Assembly: GCF_001693755.1 (NCBI RefSeq)
Contig: NZ_LYST01000021.1
Coordinates: 19,352-83,351 of the forward strand
Reading direction: 5' to 3'
Origin: Gilliamella sp. wkB171
GTDB lineage: Bacteria; Pseudomonadota; Gammaproteobacteria; Enterobacterales; Orbaceae
DNA length: 64,000 bases
Shown here: positions 18,883 through 31,090 of the stretch, one piece after another
Numbering within the stretch: position 1 is the stretch's first letter
Layout: each line of letters begins with the position of its first letter
Program-made: the position numbers and the translations under genes
The notes under the pieces: generated by a model
Told to the model about the DNA's origin: nothing
Databases searched by the model: none
Seen by the model: only the letters and a program-made list of their open reading frames with translations

Positions 18883-19949
18883 ATGTTACAAAAATATTTA
18901 TTTATTGATCGTGATGGTACATTAATTACCGAACCACCTATTGACTTTCAAGTCGATCGTTTTGAAAAATTGGCTTTTGAACCTAATGTTATTCCTGCCC
19001 TACTTAAACTCCAATCAGCAGGCTATAAATTAGTCATGGTCACAAATCAAGACGGACTTGGCACTAAAAGTTATCCGCAACAAGATTTTGATGGACCGCA
19101 TAATTTAATGATGCAAATATTTACATCACAAGGAGTAAACTTCGAAGAAGTCTTGATCTGCCCTCATTTCCCTGAAGATAATTGTCAGTGTCGTAAACCT
19201 AAAATACAACTGGTTCTTCCTTATCTTACCAGTGGCAAATTAGATAAAGAGCATAGTTATGTAATTGGTGACAGACTTACCGACATGCAACTTGCCGAAA
19301 ATATGCAAATAAAAGGATTGCACTATAATCCCGAAACACTTAATTGGACTGAAATAGCCCAAAGGCTAACCACAGCTGATCGTTATGCTAAAGTTGAACG
19401 TAATACTAAGGAAACTAAAATATTAGTTGAAGTCTGGCTTGATCGTCAAGGTGGTAGTCAAATCAACACCGGTATTGGTTTTTTTGACCATATGTTAGAT
19501 CAAATAGCGACGCATGGCGGAATTAAACTCAATATTCAAGTAAAAGGTGATTTACATGTTGACGATCATCATACTATTGAAGATACTGGACTTGCCTTAG
19601 GCGAAGCTTTAAAAAAAGCTTTGGGTGATAAACGGGGTATTACACGTTATGCTTCAGTCATTCCAATGGATGAATGTTTAGCAAAATGCGCGATGGATAT
19701 CTCGGGCCGACCATATCTTGTTTTCTCAGCACATTTTACTACACCAAAAGTTGGCGATATGAGTACTCAAATGGTTGAACACTTTTTTTACTCACTAAGT
19801 TATGCAATGGCAATTACTTTACATATCGAAACTGAAGGTGTTAACGATCATCATAAAGTAGAAAGCTTGTTTAAAGCTTTTGCCAGAACATTAAAACAAG
19901 CTATTAAGATTGAAAGTGACAGATTACCAAGCTCAAAAGGAGTCCTGTA

Positions 19950-19950
<1 letters not shown>
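18883..19950 (+). CDS. hisB: Bifunctional histidinol-phosphatase / imidazoleglycerol-phosphate dehydratase HisB
   Basis: Two-domain enzyme for steps 7 and 9. Residues 1-165 form the HAD phosphatase with nucleophile motif FIDRDGTLI (D9, D11) and a structural zinc site [15 protein letters not shown]. Residues about 168-355 form the dehydratase with the metal-binding [10 protein letters not shown] and [13 protein letters not shown] motifs. The total of 355 residues equals E. coli HisB; this fusion is typical of Enterobacteria and relatives. The last base of its TAA is the first base of the hisH ATG. Confidence 0.97.
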
Positions 19951-22043
<2,093 letters not shown>

Positions 22044-22050
<7 letters not shown>

Positions 22051-22673
22051 TTCCAAATTCCGATACAAAATTAGACTTAAGCAAACTTGATTGGCAAAAA
22101 GTGGATAATTTAATGCCTGTTATCATCCAACATTATGTCTCGGGTGATGTCTTAATGCTTGGCTATATGAATCAAGATGCACTAACACAAACACAAAATA
22201 GTGGCAAAGTAACCTTTTATTCACGCACTAAACAGCGTCTATGGACTAAAGGTGAAACATCTGGCAATTTTTTAAATGTAAAAAGTATTTCAACAGATTG
22301 TGATAACGATACATTACTCATTTTAGTTGATCCTGTTGGTCCAACTTGTCACACAGGTACTAACAGCTGTTTTGCTCAGGCACAAACGACATGGGGATTT
22401 TTATTCGAACTAGAACAGCTGCTTGCAGCGCGTAAAAGTGCTGATCCAAAATCATCCTATACAGCTAAATTATATCATGATGGAACAAAACGCATTGCAC
22501 AAAAAGTAGGTGAAGAAGGCGTTGAAACTGCTTTAGCGGCTACCGTTCATGATAAAGAAGAGTTAAAAAATGAATCAGCCGATTTGGTTTACCATTTACT
22601 CGTCTTATTACAAGATCAAAATCTATCACTACAAGATGTGATAGGTATTTTAAAAGCACGCCATAAAAAATAG
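22044..22673 (+). CDS. hisI: Bifunctional phosphoribosyl-AMP cyclohydrolase / phosphoribosyl-ATP pyrophosphatase HisI
   Basis: Catalyses steps 2 and 3. The N-terminal cyclohydrolase (residues about 1-115) has [32 protein letters not shown] and the metal-binding [26 protein letters not shown]. The C-terminal pyrophosphohydrolase (about 118-209) has the helical [11 protein letters not shown] and [14 protein letters not shown]azG-like motifs. The 209 residues are close to E. coli HisI (203). It is the last gene of the operon, and a terminator follows. Confidence 0.96.
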
Positions 22674-22684
22674 TGCTAAACGAA

Positions 22685-22708
22685 AAAGTGCGAATTATTT
22701 CGCACTTT
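22685..22708 (+). terminator. Terminator of the his operon
   Basis: A 9-bp stem, AAAGTGCGA (22685-22693) with TCGCACTTT (22700-22708), 6-base loop, 12 bases after the hisI stop. It is T-rich downstream (ATTTGATCTCATT). It could also serve cysB from the other side. Confidence 0.65.
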
Positions 22709-22761
22709 ATTTGATCTCATTAATACTGACTTAAACAGATAGCGCTATTATTTCAATCTTA

Positions 22762-23733
22762 TTAACGAATCGGTAATTTCACCCCATTAAACATGGTTTG
22801 AACATCAACGTTATTTTCGCACAAAATAAGACGATCTACGGTTGATTTATTTAAATGTGGAGAAAATTGCTGTATAAAATCATACATGTAACTGCGCAAA
22901 AACAGTGAACGTGAAAATGCAATATACGTTGTACTATAAGGAAAGATATGCCCTGCACTCAGTACCACAAAATCATTATCCACATTTTGACTGACTGCCA
23001 TTTTGGCAACAATGCCAACACCAACCCCCAATTTAACATAGGTTTTAATCAAATCGGCATCCGTTGTACTAAATACAATATTAGGTGATTGATTAGCTTT
23101 ATTAAAAGCCTGATTCAAATCAGACCCATCATTCGAAAAATCATAACTGACTAATGGGTATTTAGATAACTCAGCAATCGAAATCAAACTACTTTTTGCT
23201 AAAGGATGATCTTTCATAACAATAACAGCCTGATTCCAGTGGTAACAAGGCAGTGCAATCATATCTTCAGTTAATTGAGATAGATCCGTCACAATAGCAA
23301 AATCTGCTTGTCCTGTTTGCGCTTGCAATAGACATTGTGGTGATGATCCCTGCTCCATATGTAACGTAATATTGGGATATTGTTTCATGAACTGCTGAAT
23401 GACAACCGGAAGTGTATAACGAGCTTGTGTATAAGTAGTGGTGATGGTCAAGGTACCCTGATTTGGCTGACTATACTCTTTGGCAACAATTTTAATATCA
23501 TTGGATTTATTTAGAATTTCTCTTGCCAAACTTATAATCTGTTCGCCAACATCAGTGACTTCGGAAAGGTGCTTGCCGACGCGGGTAAAAATTTGCACAC
23601 CAAGTTCATCTTCTAATAACTTAATCTGTTTACTAATACCGGGCTGTGAAGTATACAGTTTTTCCGATGTTAACGATACGTTGAGATCATTATTAACAAC
23701 CTCAACTATATAACGCAGTTGTTGCAATTTCAT
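22762..23733 (-). CDS. cysB: Cysteine regulon activator CysB
   Basis: LysR-type regulator that activates sulfate assimilation and cysteine synthesis genes in response to N-acetylserine. The 323-residue product (E. coli 324) begins MKLQQLRYIVEVVNNDLNVS and continues with the HTH LYTSQPGISKQIKLLEDELG. The effector domain keeps TTYTQARYTLP, HMEQGSSPQ, TDADLIKTYVKLGVGVGIVA and LFLRSYMYDFIQQFSPHL. The start at 23733 reproduces the family N-terminus and has an AAAGGAACC ribosome site; the frame is open to 23811 but has no homology there. It lies just downstream of topA, as in E. coli. Confidence 0.96.
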   Translation of the reverse strand: MKLQQLRYIVEVVNNDLNVSLTSEKLYTSQPGISKQIKLLEDELGVQIFTRVGKHLSEVTDVGEQIISLAREILNKSNDIKIVAKEYSQPNQGTLTITTTYTQARYTLPVVIQQFMKQYPNITLHMEQGSSPQCLLQAQTGQADFAIVTDLSQLTEDMIALPCYHWNQAVIVMKDHPLAKSSLISIAELSKYPLVSYDFSNDGSDLNQAFNKANQSPNIVFSTTDADLIKTYVKLGVGVGIVAKMAVSQNVDNDFVVLSAGHIFPYSTTYIAFSRSLFLRSYMYDFIQQFSPHLNKSTVDRLILCENNVDVQTMFNGVKLPIR

Positions 23734-23896
23734 GACAAAGGTTCCTTTCTTTTTATTCCCTTCACCCTTTTGATTAACAAAGAGGTAAAGGGACAAAATA
23801 ACTCCTTTCACACTTTAGCACAAACTTAAACTCACTTTTATACTAAAACGCATGCATTACCTAAAACAACTTGGTAAACATATCAGGTTTTGTTAC

Positions 23897-26497
23897 CTAT
23901 TTTTTACTCTTTATCCATTGACCGTCAACGTATTGCATCACCCAACCTGTCGATTTTCCATTGACTTCAGATGTGACATATTGTTGTTTGCTTTTACGAC
24001 TGAAACGAACAATGGCAGGATTACCATCCGGATCTTTATTCGGTGCTTGCGTCAAATAGATAAACTTTTCAGGCAACCGATCTTTAAAACGTTGTAACTC
24101 TTCAATCAATGGTGCGCGCGTTTCTCTTGATTTTGGAAAATTATGTGCAGCCAAAAAGATACCTGATGCGCCATCACGTAATACAAAATGAGCGTCAGAT
24201 TTGCTACATTTAAGTTCAGGCAGATCGACTGGATCTTCTTTAGGGGGCGCAACATCACCATTTTTTAAAATTTTACGGGTATTTTTACAATCAGGATTAG
24301 TACAGCCCATATATAACCCAAAACGCCCTGATTTTAAATGCATCTCAGATCCACATTTTTCACATTCAATAATCGGACCTTCATAACTTTTTACTTTAAA
24401 GTGACCTTTTTCAACAATAAAACCATCACAAATTGGGTTATTACCACAAATATGTAATTTACGCTCATTATCAAGTAAATAGCTATCCATTGCGGTATGA
24501 CATTTTGGACAACGCTTACGGGCTCTTAATGCATCGGTTTCAGCGGTTTCCGACTCTTCTAAAATATTAAGAGTTTCGTGCTCTGGAATTAAATTAATCG
24601 TTTGTTTACAACGCTCTTTAGGCGGTAGTGCATAGCCTGAACACGCCAAAAATACGCCCGTTCCTGCTGTTTTAATGCCCATTTCACGCCCACAATGAGG
24701 ACACTTAATTTCAGGGGTGAGCACCAAAGGATTAAGTTGCATACCTCCTTTATCAGGAGATTGCTCTGCCACTTCAAGATGTTTACTAAAATCACTAAAA
24801 AACTGATCGAGCACTTCTCGCCACTCTTGTTTTTTATTAGCAATCTGATCGAGTGCATCTTCCATACGAGCGGTAAAGTCATAACTCATGAGATCATTGA
24901 AATTTTCATTCAAACGATCAGTAACAATTTCACCAATTTTTTCGGCATAAAAGCGACGATTATCTAAACGCACATAACCACGATCTTGAATGGTCGAAAT
25001 AATCGTTGCATAAGTCGATGGGCGGCCTATTTCACGTTTTTCTAACTCTTTGACTAATGAAGCTTCATTATAACGTGCTGGTGGTTTAGTAAAATGCTGA
25101 TTAGGATTAAGCGTAATCAGGTCCAACTTATCATTAATTGATACCGCAGGTAAAATTTTATCATCATTATTTTTAGCCAATTGCGGTTGCACTTTAGTCC
25201 AACCATCAAAACGTAAGGTACGTCCTTTAGCTTTTAATAAGAAATCACCAGATTTAACAGTAATTGTTGTCGAGTTATATTCGGCAGAAGTCATTTGACA
25301 GGCAACAAATTGACGCCAAATCAATTGATAAAGTTTACAAGCATCAGCTTCGACATCACTAATATTATCCGCCAGTAATTTAACGTCTGATGGGCGAATT
25401 GCTTCGTGCGCCTCTTGAGAGTTCTTCTTGCTACTGTAAACATTTGGCGATTTAGGCAAATATTTATCACCAAAATTTTTGCCAATATACTCACGTACCA
25501 TGGATAATGCATCTTGGCTTAAATTAGTCGAATCGGTACGCATGTAGGTAATATAACCAGCTTCATAAAGACGCTGCGCAAGCATCATCGTTTTTTTGAC
25601 GCCAAAACCTAAGCGTGTACTGGCTGCTTGTTGCAAAGTTGACGTAATAAATGGCGCTGTTGGATTACTCTTAGTTGGTTTTTCTTCGATATTGGTAACT
25701 TGATATTGGCTGTTGTTTAATTCAGCAAGTGCAATATCAATGGCGACTTTATCTTTAGGTTCAAACGCTTCATCTTGATAATGAGTAACTTGTAAAGTTA
25801 GTTGCTCGTTGTTTGCTGTACTTAAATCAGCAAAAAGATCCCAATACTCTTCAGGAATAAAGGCGTGAATTTCACGTTCGCGTTCAACCACAAGTCGAAC
25901 AGCAACCGATTGAACACGACCTGCTGATAATCCTCTGGCAACTTTTTTCCAAAGTAAAGGTGATAGCATAAAACCAACAACGCGATCCATAAATCGACGA
26001 GCTTGCTGGGCATTAACTCTATCCATATCTAGCATGGAAGGATGATTAAACGCATTTTTGATTGCTGTCTTGGTAATTTCGTTAAATACTACACGACGAT
26101 ATTTGCTATCTTCACCACCAATAACATCTTTAAGATGCCAAGCAATCGCTTCCCCTTCTCTATCCAAGTCGGTTGCGAGGTAGATCATATCGGCATCTTT
26201 AGCGAGTTTTTTTAGTTCTGCAACAACTCGCTCTTTACCAGGTAAAATTTCGTAGTGAGCTTTCCAACCGTTATACGGATCAACGCTCATACGATCAACT
26301 AAGACCTGTTTTTCGGAACGTTTTACTTTTTTTTCAGCTTTATCTTTTGTGGTTTTTTCAACTCGATTGCTACTACCACTTACTGGAAGATCGCGAATAT
26401 GCCCTACGCTTGATTTAACCACAAAATCTTTGCCAAGATATTTATTTATTGTTTTTGCTTTGGCTGGTGATTCCACAATAACAAGGGATTTTCCCAT
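23897..26497 (-). CDS. topA: DNA topoisomerase I
   Basis: Type IA topoisomerase relaxing negative supercoils. It has 866 residues (E. coli 865). The N-terminal Toprim domain begins [20 protein letters not shown] and has the metal-binding [16 protein letters not shown]. The active-site tyrosine lies near residue 320 in [15 protein letters not shown]. The C-terminal part (from about 595) holds the four-cysteine zinc ribbons [19 protein letters not shown] and CEKCGSEMH, plus the ending [18 protein letters not shown]. The insertion near residue 40 ([15 protein letters not shown]) matches enterobacterial TopA. It is followed by cysB, 164 bases downstream on the same strand. Confidence 0.97.
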   Translation of the reverse strand: MGKSLVIVESPAKAKTINKYLGKDFVVKSSVGHIRDLPVSGSSNRVEKTTKDKAEKKVKRSEKQVLVDRMSVDPYNGWKAHYEILPGKERVVAELKKLAKDADMIYLATDLDREGEAIAWHLKDVIGGEDSKYRRVVFNEITKTAIKNAFNHPSMLDMDRVNAQQARRFMDRVVGFMLSPLLWKKVARGLSAGRVQSVAVRLVVEREREIHAFIPEEYWDLFADLSTANNEQLTLQVTHYQDEAFEPKDKVAIDIALAELNNSQYQVTNIEEKPTKSNPTAPFITSTLQQAASTRLGFGVKKTMMLAQRLYEAGYITYMRTDSTNLSQDALSMVREYIGKNFGDKYLPKSPNVYSSKKNSQEAHEAIRPSDVKLLADNISDVEADACKLYQLIWRQFVACQMTSAEYNSTTITVKSGDFLLKAKGRTLRFDGWTKVQPQLAKNNDDKILPAVSINDKLDLITLNPNQHFTKPPARYNEASLVKELEKREIGRPSTYATIISTIQDRGYVRLDNRRFYAEKIGEIVTDRLNENFNDLMSYDFTARMEDALDQIANKKQEWREVLDQFFSDFSKHLEVAEQSPDKGGMQLNPLVLTPEIKCPHCGREMGIKTAGTGVFLACSGYALPPKERCKQTINLIPEHETLNILEESETAETDALRARKRCPKCHTAMDSYLLDNERKLHICGNNPICDGFIVEKGHFKVKSYEGPIIECEKCGSEMHLKSGRFGLYMGCTNPDCKNTRKILKNGDVAPPKEDPVDLPELKCSKSDAHFVLRDGASGIFLAAHNFPKSRETRAPLIEELQRFKDRLPEKFIYLTQAPNKDPDGNPAIVRFSRKSKQQYVTSEVNGKSTGWVMQYVDGQWIKSKK

Positions 26498-26527
26498 AAT
26501 TAAACCTATTTTATCCTGTAATTTACG

Positions 26528-26992
26528 TTATTTACTGTCTTGTTTCACATCAAGTAATGACAGTAAATCATCTTTTATTGTCGATACTTTCGTTGCATAT
26601 TGCTCTTTTTGCTCAGCATCCTCAATAAGTTGTGTAATGGTTTGCGACAACGTGCAACCTCGGCGTTTTGCCAAATTAGCTAAACGTTGCCAAACTAAAA
26701 ATTCCAAATCAATAGACTTTTTTCGTGTATTTTGTTGTTCAGCGTTAAAATGTCGTTTTCGTTTCGCACGAATGGTCTGCTTCATGCGATTATCTAAATC
26801 AGGGTTTAAATGCTGTTTTATCCATTCAACAACACCTATTGGATTATGTTCTAAAAGTAATAATTCATTTACGGCGTGCTGAGCTGCACTCTTTTCGATA
26901 TAACGAGTAATCAATTCGCCTTCTAAATGCCTTTTCACAAGATAGTGCCATTTCCATCCACATTCAAGGTTTTCGAGTTGTTGATATTTCAT
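26528..26992 (-). CDS. matP: Macrodomain Ter organiser MatP
   Basis: Binds matS sites and organises the chromosome terminus, linking it to the divisome. The 154-residue product (E. coli 150) aligns throughout: [50 protein letters not shown], and the ribbon-helix-helix [27 protein letters not shown] followed by the C-terminal coiled coil. The ATG at 26992 is chosen: it gives the family N-terminus and has AAGGTG at the right distance, while the frame stays open to 27052. It lies 30 bases upstream of topA on the same strand, so the two are likely cotranscribed, unlike in E. coli where matP lies next to ompA. Confidence 0.96.
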   Translation of the reverse strand: MKYQQLENLECGWKWHYLVKRHLEGELITRYIEKSAAQHAVNELLLLEHNPIGVVEWIKQHLNPDLDNRMKQTIRAKRKRHFNAEQQNTRKKSIDLEFLVWQRLANLAKRRGCTLSQTITQLIEDAEQKEQYATKVSTIKDDLLSLLDVKQDSK

Positions 26993-27003
26993 CTGTTCAC
27001 CTT

Positions 27004-27016
27004 GTGACGCTGTAAC
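27004..27016 (+). promoter_or_regulatory. matS-like site upstream of matP
   Basis: GTGACGCTGTAAC differs at one position from the E. coli matS consensus GTGACRNYGTCAC. It begins 12 bases upstream of the matP start codon. The match is seen directly; binding by MatP and any autoregulatory meaning are inferred. A single site this close to consensus could still arise by chance in 64 kb. Confidence 0.45.
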
Positions 27017-27140
27017 TAAAGGTTGTAGTTGTAGCATAATCTCATCACACAATAAAGAAAATTATTGCATTTGACAAATTTTTTATAAATCTGCTATCGT
27101 TCACTTTTATTTAGAACTTGATTTAAGGAAATCACCAATA

Positions 27141-28823
27141 ATGGCTAAAGCTGATGTTATTTATATTAATGGCTATATTTATACTGCAGACAAACAAGAC
27201 AGTGTTTGTCAGGCTATTGCTATCGAAAATGGCTATATTATTGCAACGGGGAGCACGCAACAAATAAATAGCAGTCAGTATGTCGATAATAATACGACAG
27301 TTTACGATTTACAAGGAAAAACGATGATTCCCGGTCTTATAGATGCACATTTGCATACTTTTTGGGGTGGAATGCAGCTCTCTTCTTGTAATTTAAATTA
27401 TCAAAGTTTAACCGTTGACCAAACTTTAGCTATTATTCAAAAATATTTAGATCAGGACTCAAACGATAATGAGACAAATTGGTTACAAGTACGAGGATGG
27501 CTACGTCAAGAAGTGTTGCCAATAGGTACCGATATTACACGTTTCGATCTCGATAAACTTAATACCCAGCGCCCGGTAATTTTGTTTTCAAATGATTGCC
27601 ATACACTCGTTGCCAATAGTCTGGCATTAGAAAAATTTGGTCTTAATAAAGATACGCCTGAGCCATCAGATGGTAAGATTGGTCGAACTAATAATGGCGA
27701 ACTTAATGGCATTTTAGAAGATGCACCGGCGATGCGTGCATTTGACAGCATATCTAAACTGACCGATAAGCAAGCAGTGAATATTGCAAAATTATCACAA
27801 GCAGAATTGAATAAACAAGGAGTAACGGCAGTGATGGATGCTCGCATTACCGAAACCATTGCTGATGCTTTTTTGACCCTTAAGCAACAAGACGCACTTT
27901 CAATACGCCTATTTGGTGCACATGAGTTACCACCCGATGATGTATCTTCAATAGATCAAATTCCGCTGTTATTGGACAAAGTTAAGCAATTTGCTCACCA
28001 TTATGATGATAAAAACTGGCAACCGAAACCAGGTATTAAAATTTCGCATACTAAATTGTTTGTTGATGGTGTTATGCAAGCACCATTGATGACAGCACGG
28101 CTGTTAAAACCTTATCAACTTGAACACGAAAAAGATCGTTACGGCGATCTTTACTATTCAACAGAAATGCTCGATGCGTTAATCCTTGAATCAGCAAAAG
28201 CAGGCTTTCACCCACATATGCATACAGTAGGAGAAGGTGCAATTGAAGTGGTACTTAATGCTATTGAAAAAATGCGAAAAGCATTGCCTGATGCGGATAT
28301 AAGACCAAGTACTGCTCACAATGAGCTGAGTGCTGCGCATCAATTTGCACGCTATCAAAAGTTAAAAGCTTGTGTGGTGTTTTCATTCCAATGGGCTGGA
28401 TGCAGCGCAACAATGGTTGAACAATATCATACGCTTTTTGGTCCAGAACGTTATAATGGATTAGAAGCACATGGCCAGTATATCGATGCTGGTGTGAATT
28501 GTGCATTTGGTAGTGATTGGCCAATCGATCCATTAAATGAATGGTACGATTTCCAAGTGGCGATGACCCGACAAATAGATACAGACCATCCTCGTTTAAA
28601 CAGTGATCGTAATTTAACGGTAACAGAAGTGCTGCGTTGTGCAACTATTGGAGCTGCTTATATATTGAAGCAAGAGCAATACATTGGTTCAATCGAAAAA
28701 GGTAAATTTGCCGACCTAATCATTTTAGATCGTAATCCATTTACCATACCGGCAACTGATATACAAAATGTTAAAGTATTAACCACTATCGTTGGTGGTA
28801 AAACGGTATATCAAGCATCGTAA
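27141..28823 (+). CDS. Metal-dependent amidohydrolase of the YtcJ type
   Basis: A 560-residue amidohydrolase-superfamily protein. The N-terminal beta-sandwich (residues 1-60) has the typical AIAIENGYIIATGS opening. The metal-binding HxH is in GLIDAHLHTFWGG near residue 70, further ligands are around HPHMHTVGEGAIE, and the late Asp is in CAFGSDWPIDPLN. The C-terminus closes with KGKFADLIILDRNPF. Members of this long, YtcJ-like group hydrolyse amide or imide bonds of small molecules; no substrate can be assigned. The AAGGAAA site precedes the ATG. No signal peptide is seen, so it is probably cytoplasmic. Divergent from matP. Confidence 0.85.
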   Translation: MAKADVIYINGYIYTADKQDSVCQAIAIENGYIIATGSTQQINSSQYVDNNTTVYDLQGKTMIPGLIDAHLHTFWGGMQLSSCNLNYQSLTVDQTLAIIQKYLDQDSNDNETNWLQVRGWLRQEVLPIGTDITRFDLDKLNTQRPVILFSNDCHTLVANSLALEKFGLNKDTPEPSDGKIGRTNNGELNGILEDAPAMRAFDSISKLTDKQAVNIAKLSQAELNKQGVTAVMDARITETIADAFLTLKQQDALSIRLFGAHELPPDDVSSIDQIPLLLDKVKQFAHHYDDKNWQPKPGIKISHTKLFVDGVMQAPLMTARLLKPYQLEHEKDRYGDLYYSTEMLDALILESAKAGFHPHMHTVGEGAIEVVLNAIEKMRKALPDADIRPSTAHNELSAAHQFARYQKLKACVVFSFQWAGCSATMVEQYHTLFGPERYNGLEAHGQYIDAGVNCAFGSDWPIDPLNEWYDFQVAMTRQIDTDHPRLNSDRNLTVTEVLRCATIGAAYILKQEQYIGSIEKGKFADLIILDRNPFTIPATDIQNVKVLTTIVGGKTVYQAS

Positions 28824-28848
28824 TTGTTAATCTAAAAAGTTGAGCTAT

Positions 28849-28885
28849 TTATCACGACGCCAATAAAACGGTAGCGTCGTGATAA
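28849..28885. terminator. Bidirectional terminator between amidohydrolase and PTS genes
   Basis: A perfect 12-bp stem, TTATCACGACGC (28849-28860) with GCGTCGTGATAA (28874-28885), loop of 13, sits exactly between the converging stops at 28823 and 28890. The strong symmetric stem suggests termination in both directions. Confidence 0.75.
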
Positions 28886-28889
28886 GCAA

Positions 28890-30299
28890 TTATTCAGCTT
28901 CGATTTCAATTTGCTCTGCACTTTCTACTGCTTTCTTTTTAGTAAAATGCAGTATTGCAGCAATAATCAATGCGCCAATAAACATATCAATAACATACCA
29001 CATTGCGCCTTTGGTTACGCCGCCCAAGGCAACCAGTCCACCAAACGCAACTAATGACTCAATACCATTAATCATGCCTAACATACCTGCCACTGCTGTA
29101 CCGACAACAATAGCGATAATCACACGTTTCGGATCTTTAGCGGCAAATGGGATTGCACCTTCGGTTATACCGGCTAATGATAAAAAGAAAGCGGTAATGC
29201 CAAACTCTTTCTCTTCTTTAGTGTATTTAGAACGAGAAATAATCAGTGATGAAATAGCTAATCCTAATGGTGGAATTGCACAGCACATACGAAACACACC
29301 ATTTGGTCCATAAACACCTTCCGCCATAGCTGCTAAAGTAAAGGCCGTTGCCGCTTTACTACATGGCCCCCCCATATCTAGTGCAGCAAGAATACCAATA
29401 CCTATGCCTAAAAACGCTGCATTGACTTCTGACATGCCTTTTAACGTAGCAACCATTACTTTTACGAACCAATCTAGCGGATAAGATAGCCCATAAATAT
29501 AAATGGGCGCCATCACCAATATCGTGACTGTTGGAATAATCATGACAGGCATTACTGATGCAATGACAGGATGGACTTTAACGGTTTTAAACCATTTAAC
29601 AAAGTAACCAATCAAAATACCAAAAATCATCGCGCCAATAAACCCCGTACTGACATGATTAGCGCCAATTGGATTATTGACGACATAACCCATAATAAAC
29701 GCGGGTGCTAACGCCGCATTACCGCCAATAGAATACGCCATATAAGCTGCAAGCACAGGTACCATCATAGCAAACCCATAAATAGCTACTTGCTGTAAAT
29801 CAGCAAAAAACTGATTACTTGGCAAAATCGTATCGTTGGTTACATCACCTGTCATTAAAACAATCGAAAAAAGAATACCTGAAGCAATAATAACGGGTAA
29901 AAATTTGCTGATTCCGGTATTTAATGCACGAAATATTTCTTTACCAATACTGTCTTTTACTACTTTAGTTGACATTTGTTCGGCATTATTAAAAATGTTG
30001 ACCGTATTTTTCACGGCTTCGCCTGTGCTTACTTTAATGACGTTTTTATACGGTTCTAACCGCTCGGCATTTTCAATTGAAATGTCAGTGGCTAATATAA
30101 TCACATCTGCTGTTTTTAAATCTTGTTCGGTTAATGGATTATCAATACCAGCAGCGCCTTGAGTTTCGACTTTACAATTCCATCCCCGTTTTTTGGCTTC
30201 ATTTTCAATCTTTTGCTTAGCAATATAAGTGTGAGCCATACCAGCAGTACAGGCACAAATTGCAACAATCTTCTTTTTGTTAATAGCACTATTATTCAT
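28890..30299 (-). CDS. PTS fructose-family transporter EIIBC
   Basis: Membrane permease of the phosphoenolpyruvate-dependent phosphotransferase system, fructose family. Residues about 10-105 form the EIIB domain with the phosphocysteine loop CTAGMAHTYIA (C17). Residues about 120-460 form EIIC with eight to ten membrane helices, including GFIGAMIFGILIGYFVKW, LDMGGPCSKAATAFTLAAMAEG and the GITEGAIPFAAKDP motif at the sugar site. No EIIA is fused; it is supplied by the gene just upstream, which overlaps by 8 bases. The sugar may be fructose, mannose or a related compound; sequence alone does not decide. The single EIIB distinguishes it from E. coli FruA, which carries an extra B' domain. Confidence 0.9.
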   Translation of the reverse strand: MNNSAINKKKIVAICACTAGMAHTYIAKQKIENEAKKRGWNCKVETQGAAGIDNPLTEQDLKTADVIILATDISIENAERLEPYKNVIKVSTGEAVKNTVNIFNNAEQMSTKVVKDSIGKEIFRALNTGISKFLPVIIASGILFSIVLMTGDVTNDTILPSNQFFADLQQVAIYGFAMMVPVLAAYMAYSIGGNAALAPAFIMGYVVNNPIGANHVSTGFIGAMIFGILIGYFVKWFKTVKVHPVIASVMPVMIIPTVTILVMAPIYIYGLSYPLDWFVKVMVATLKGMSEVNAAFLGIGIGILAALDMGGPCSKAATAFTLAAMAEGVYGPNGVFRMCCAIPPLGLAISSLIISRSKYTKEEKEFGITAFFLSLAGITEGAIPFAAKDPKRVIIAIVVGTAVAGMLGMINGIESLVAFGGLVALGGVTKGAMWYVIDMFIGALIIAAILHFTKKKAVESAEQIEIEAE

Positions 30300-30726
30300 A
30301 CAAACCTCGTACTTTATCTACTAATGACTGGGTATCACTATTAAGTAAAGTTGCAATAAAATCATCATCAGCTAAATGAGTCGCTAATTTCGCAATAATC
30401 GCTAAATGCGCCTTATCGGCATGTTCTGGTGCACCAATCAAAATCACCAACTTCACTTGGTTACCATTATTCCAAATGATGCCATCAAGATATTTTCCCA
30501 CCACAATAAATGGCGTTTTTACTGCGCTACTTTTGGCATGAGGCAAAGCAACATCGGGTAACACATCGGTTTCCATCTCTTGCTCATGAGCCATGACATC
30601 ATCAAAAAAAGTTTTTACATTGGTTAAATAGTTTTGGCTAGCATCGGACATTAAATGAATAACCGATGATTTTTGATTAACGATATCACTGGTAAGCTCA
30701 ACCGATAAAACAGGTATTGACTGCAT
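30292..30726 (-). CDS. PTS fructose-family EIIA protein
   Basis: Cytoplasmic 144-residue EIIA of the fructose/mannitol family. It carries the phosphoryl group from HPr to the EIIB domain of the next gene. The active histidine is H63 in DVALPHAKSSAV. The C-terminal helix follows HLAIIAKLATHLADDDFI. The ATG at 30726 has AAGAGGA in front; the open frame to 30780 adds 18 residues without support. Stop and next start overlap by 8 bases, indicating coupled expression of EIIA and EIIBC. Confidence 0.9.
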   Translation of the reverse strand: MQSIPVLSVELTSDIVNQKSSVIHLMSDASQNYLTNVKTFFDDVMAHEQEMETDVLPDVALPHAKSSAVKTPFIVVGKYLDGIIWNNGNQVKLVILIGAPEHADKAHLAIIAKLATHLADDDFIATLLNSDTQSLVDKVRGLYE

Positions 30727-31090
30727 AAACAGATCCTCTTTAATTAAATATAGATATTCAAACCGACTGATTTTTATCATTTATGTGTATTAAATATACA
30801 ATGAAATATTTTCAGTGACACTAATTTTGTCTTCTCAAGAGTTAGAGCAAGATCACAAATATGCATAATTCAATTTTACGTTTTAACGAGCTATTCCAGT
30901 CTAAACAACTTAAAAATAATGACTAATGTGTGTTAAAGTCTATAAATCGCTCGCTTTAGTACCTTTTTACTAAAAATTAGCTTGCATAATTATGATAATG
31001 TGGCAGAATTCCTTGCCGCTTTGAGCGGGTAAAAAGGCAAAACTATACTTAGTAGTTTTTTATTGTTTTTTGGGACAGAGGAGCAAAGTC
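30727..31090. other. Intergenic region between divergent PTS and permease genes
   Basis: About 360 bases holding the divergent promoters. A weak AT stem-loop (AAAACTA 31039-31045 with TAGTTTT 31053-31059) followed by a T-rich run lies 24 bases before the ribosome site of the permease and could act as a leader terminator. A possible CRP half-site (TGTGA read on the minus strand near 30855) is too poor to call. Confidence 0.4.

Noticed and set aside
23734..23811. Longer N-terminus for CysB
   Set aside because: The family N-terminus MKLQQLRYIVEVV starts exactly at 23733 with its own ribosome site.
30837..30859. CRP site before the PTS genes
   Set aside because: Only one half-site matches; the other has two mismatches.
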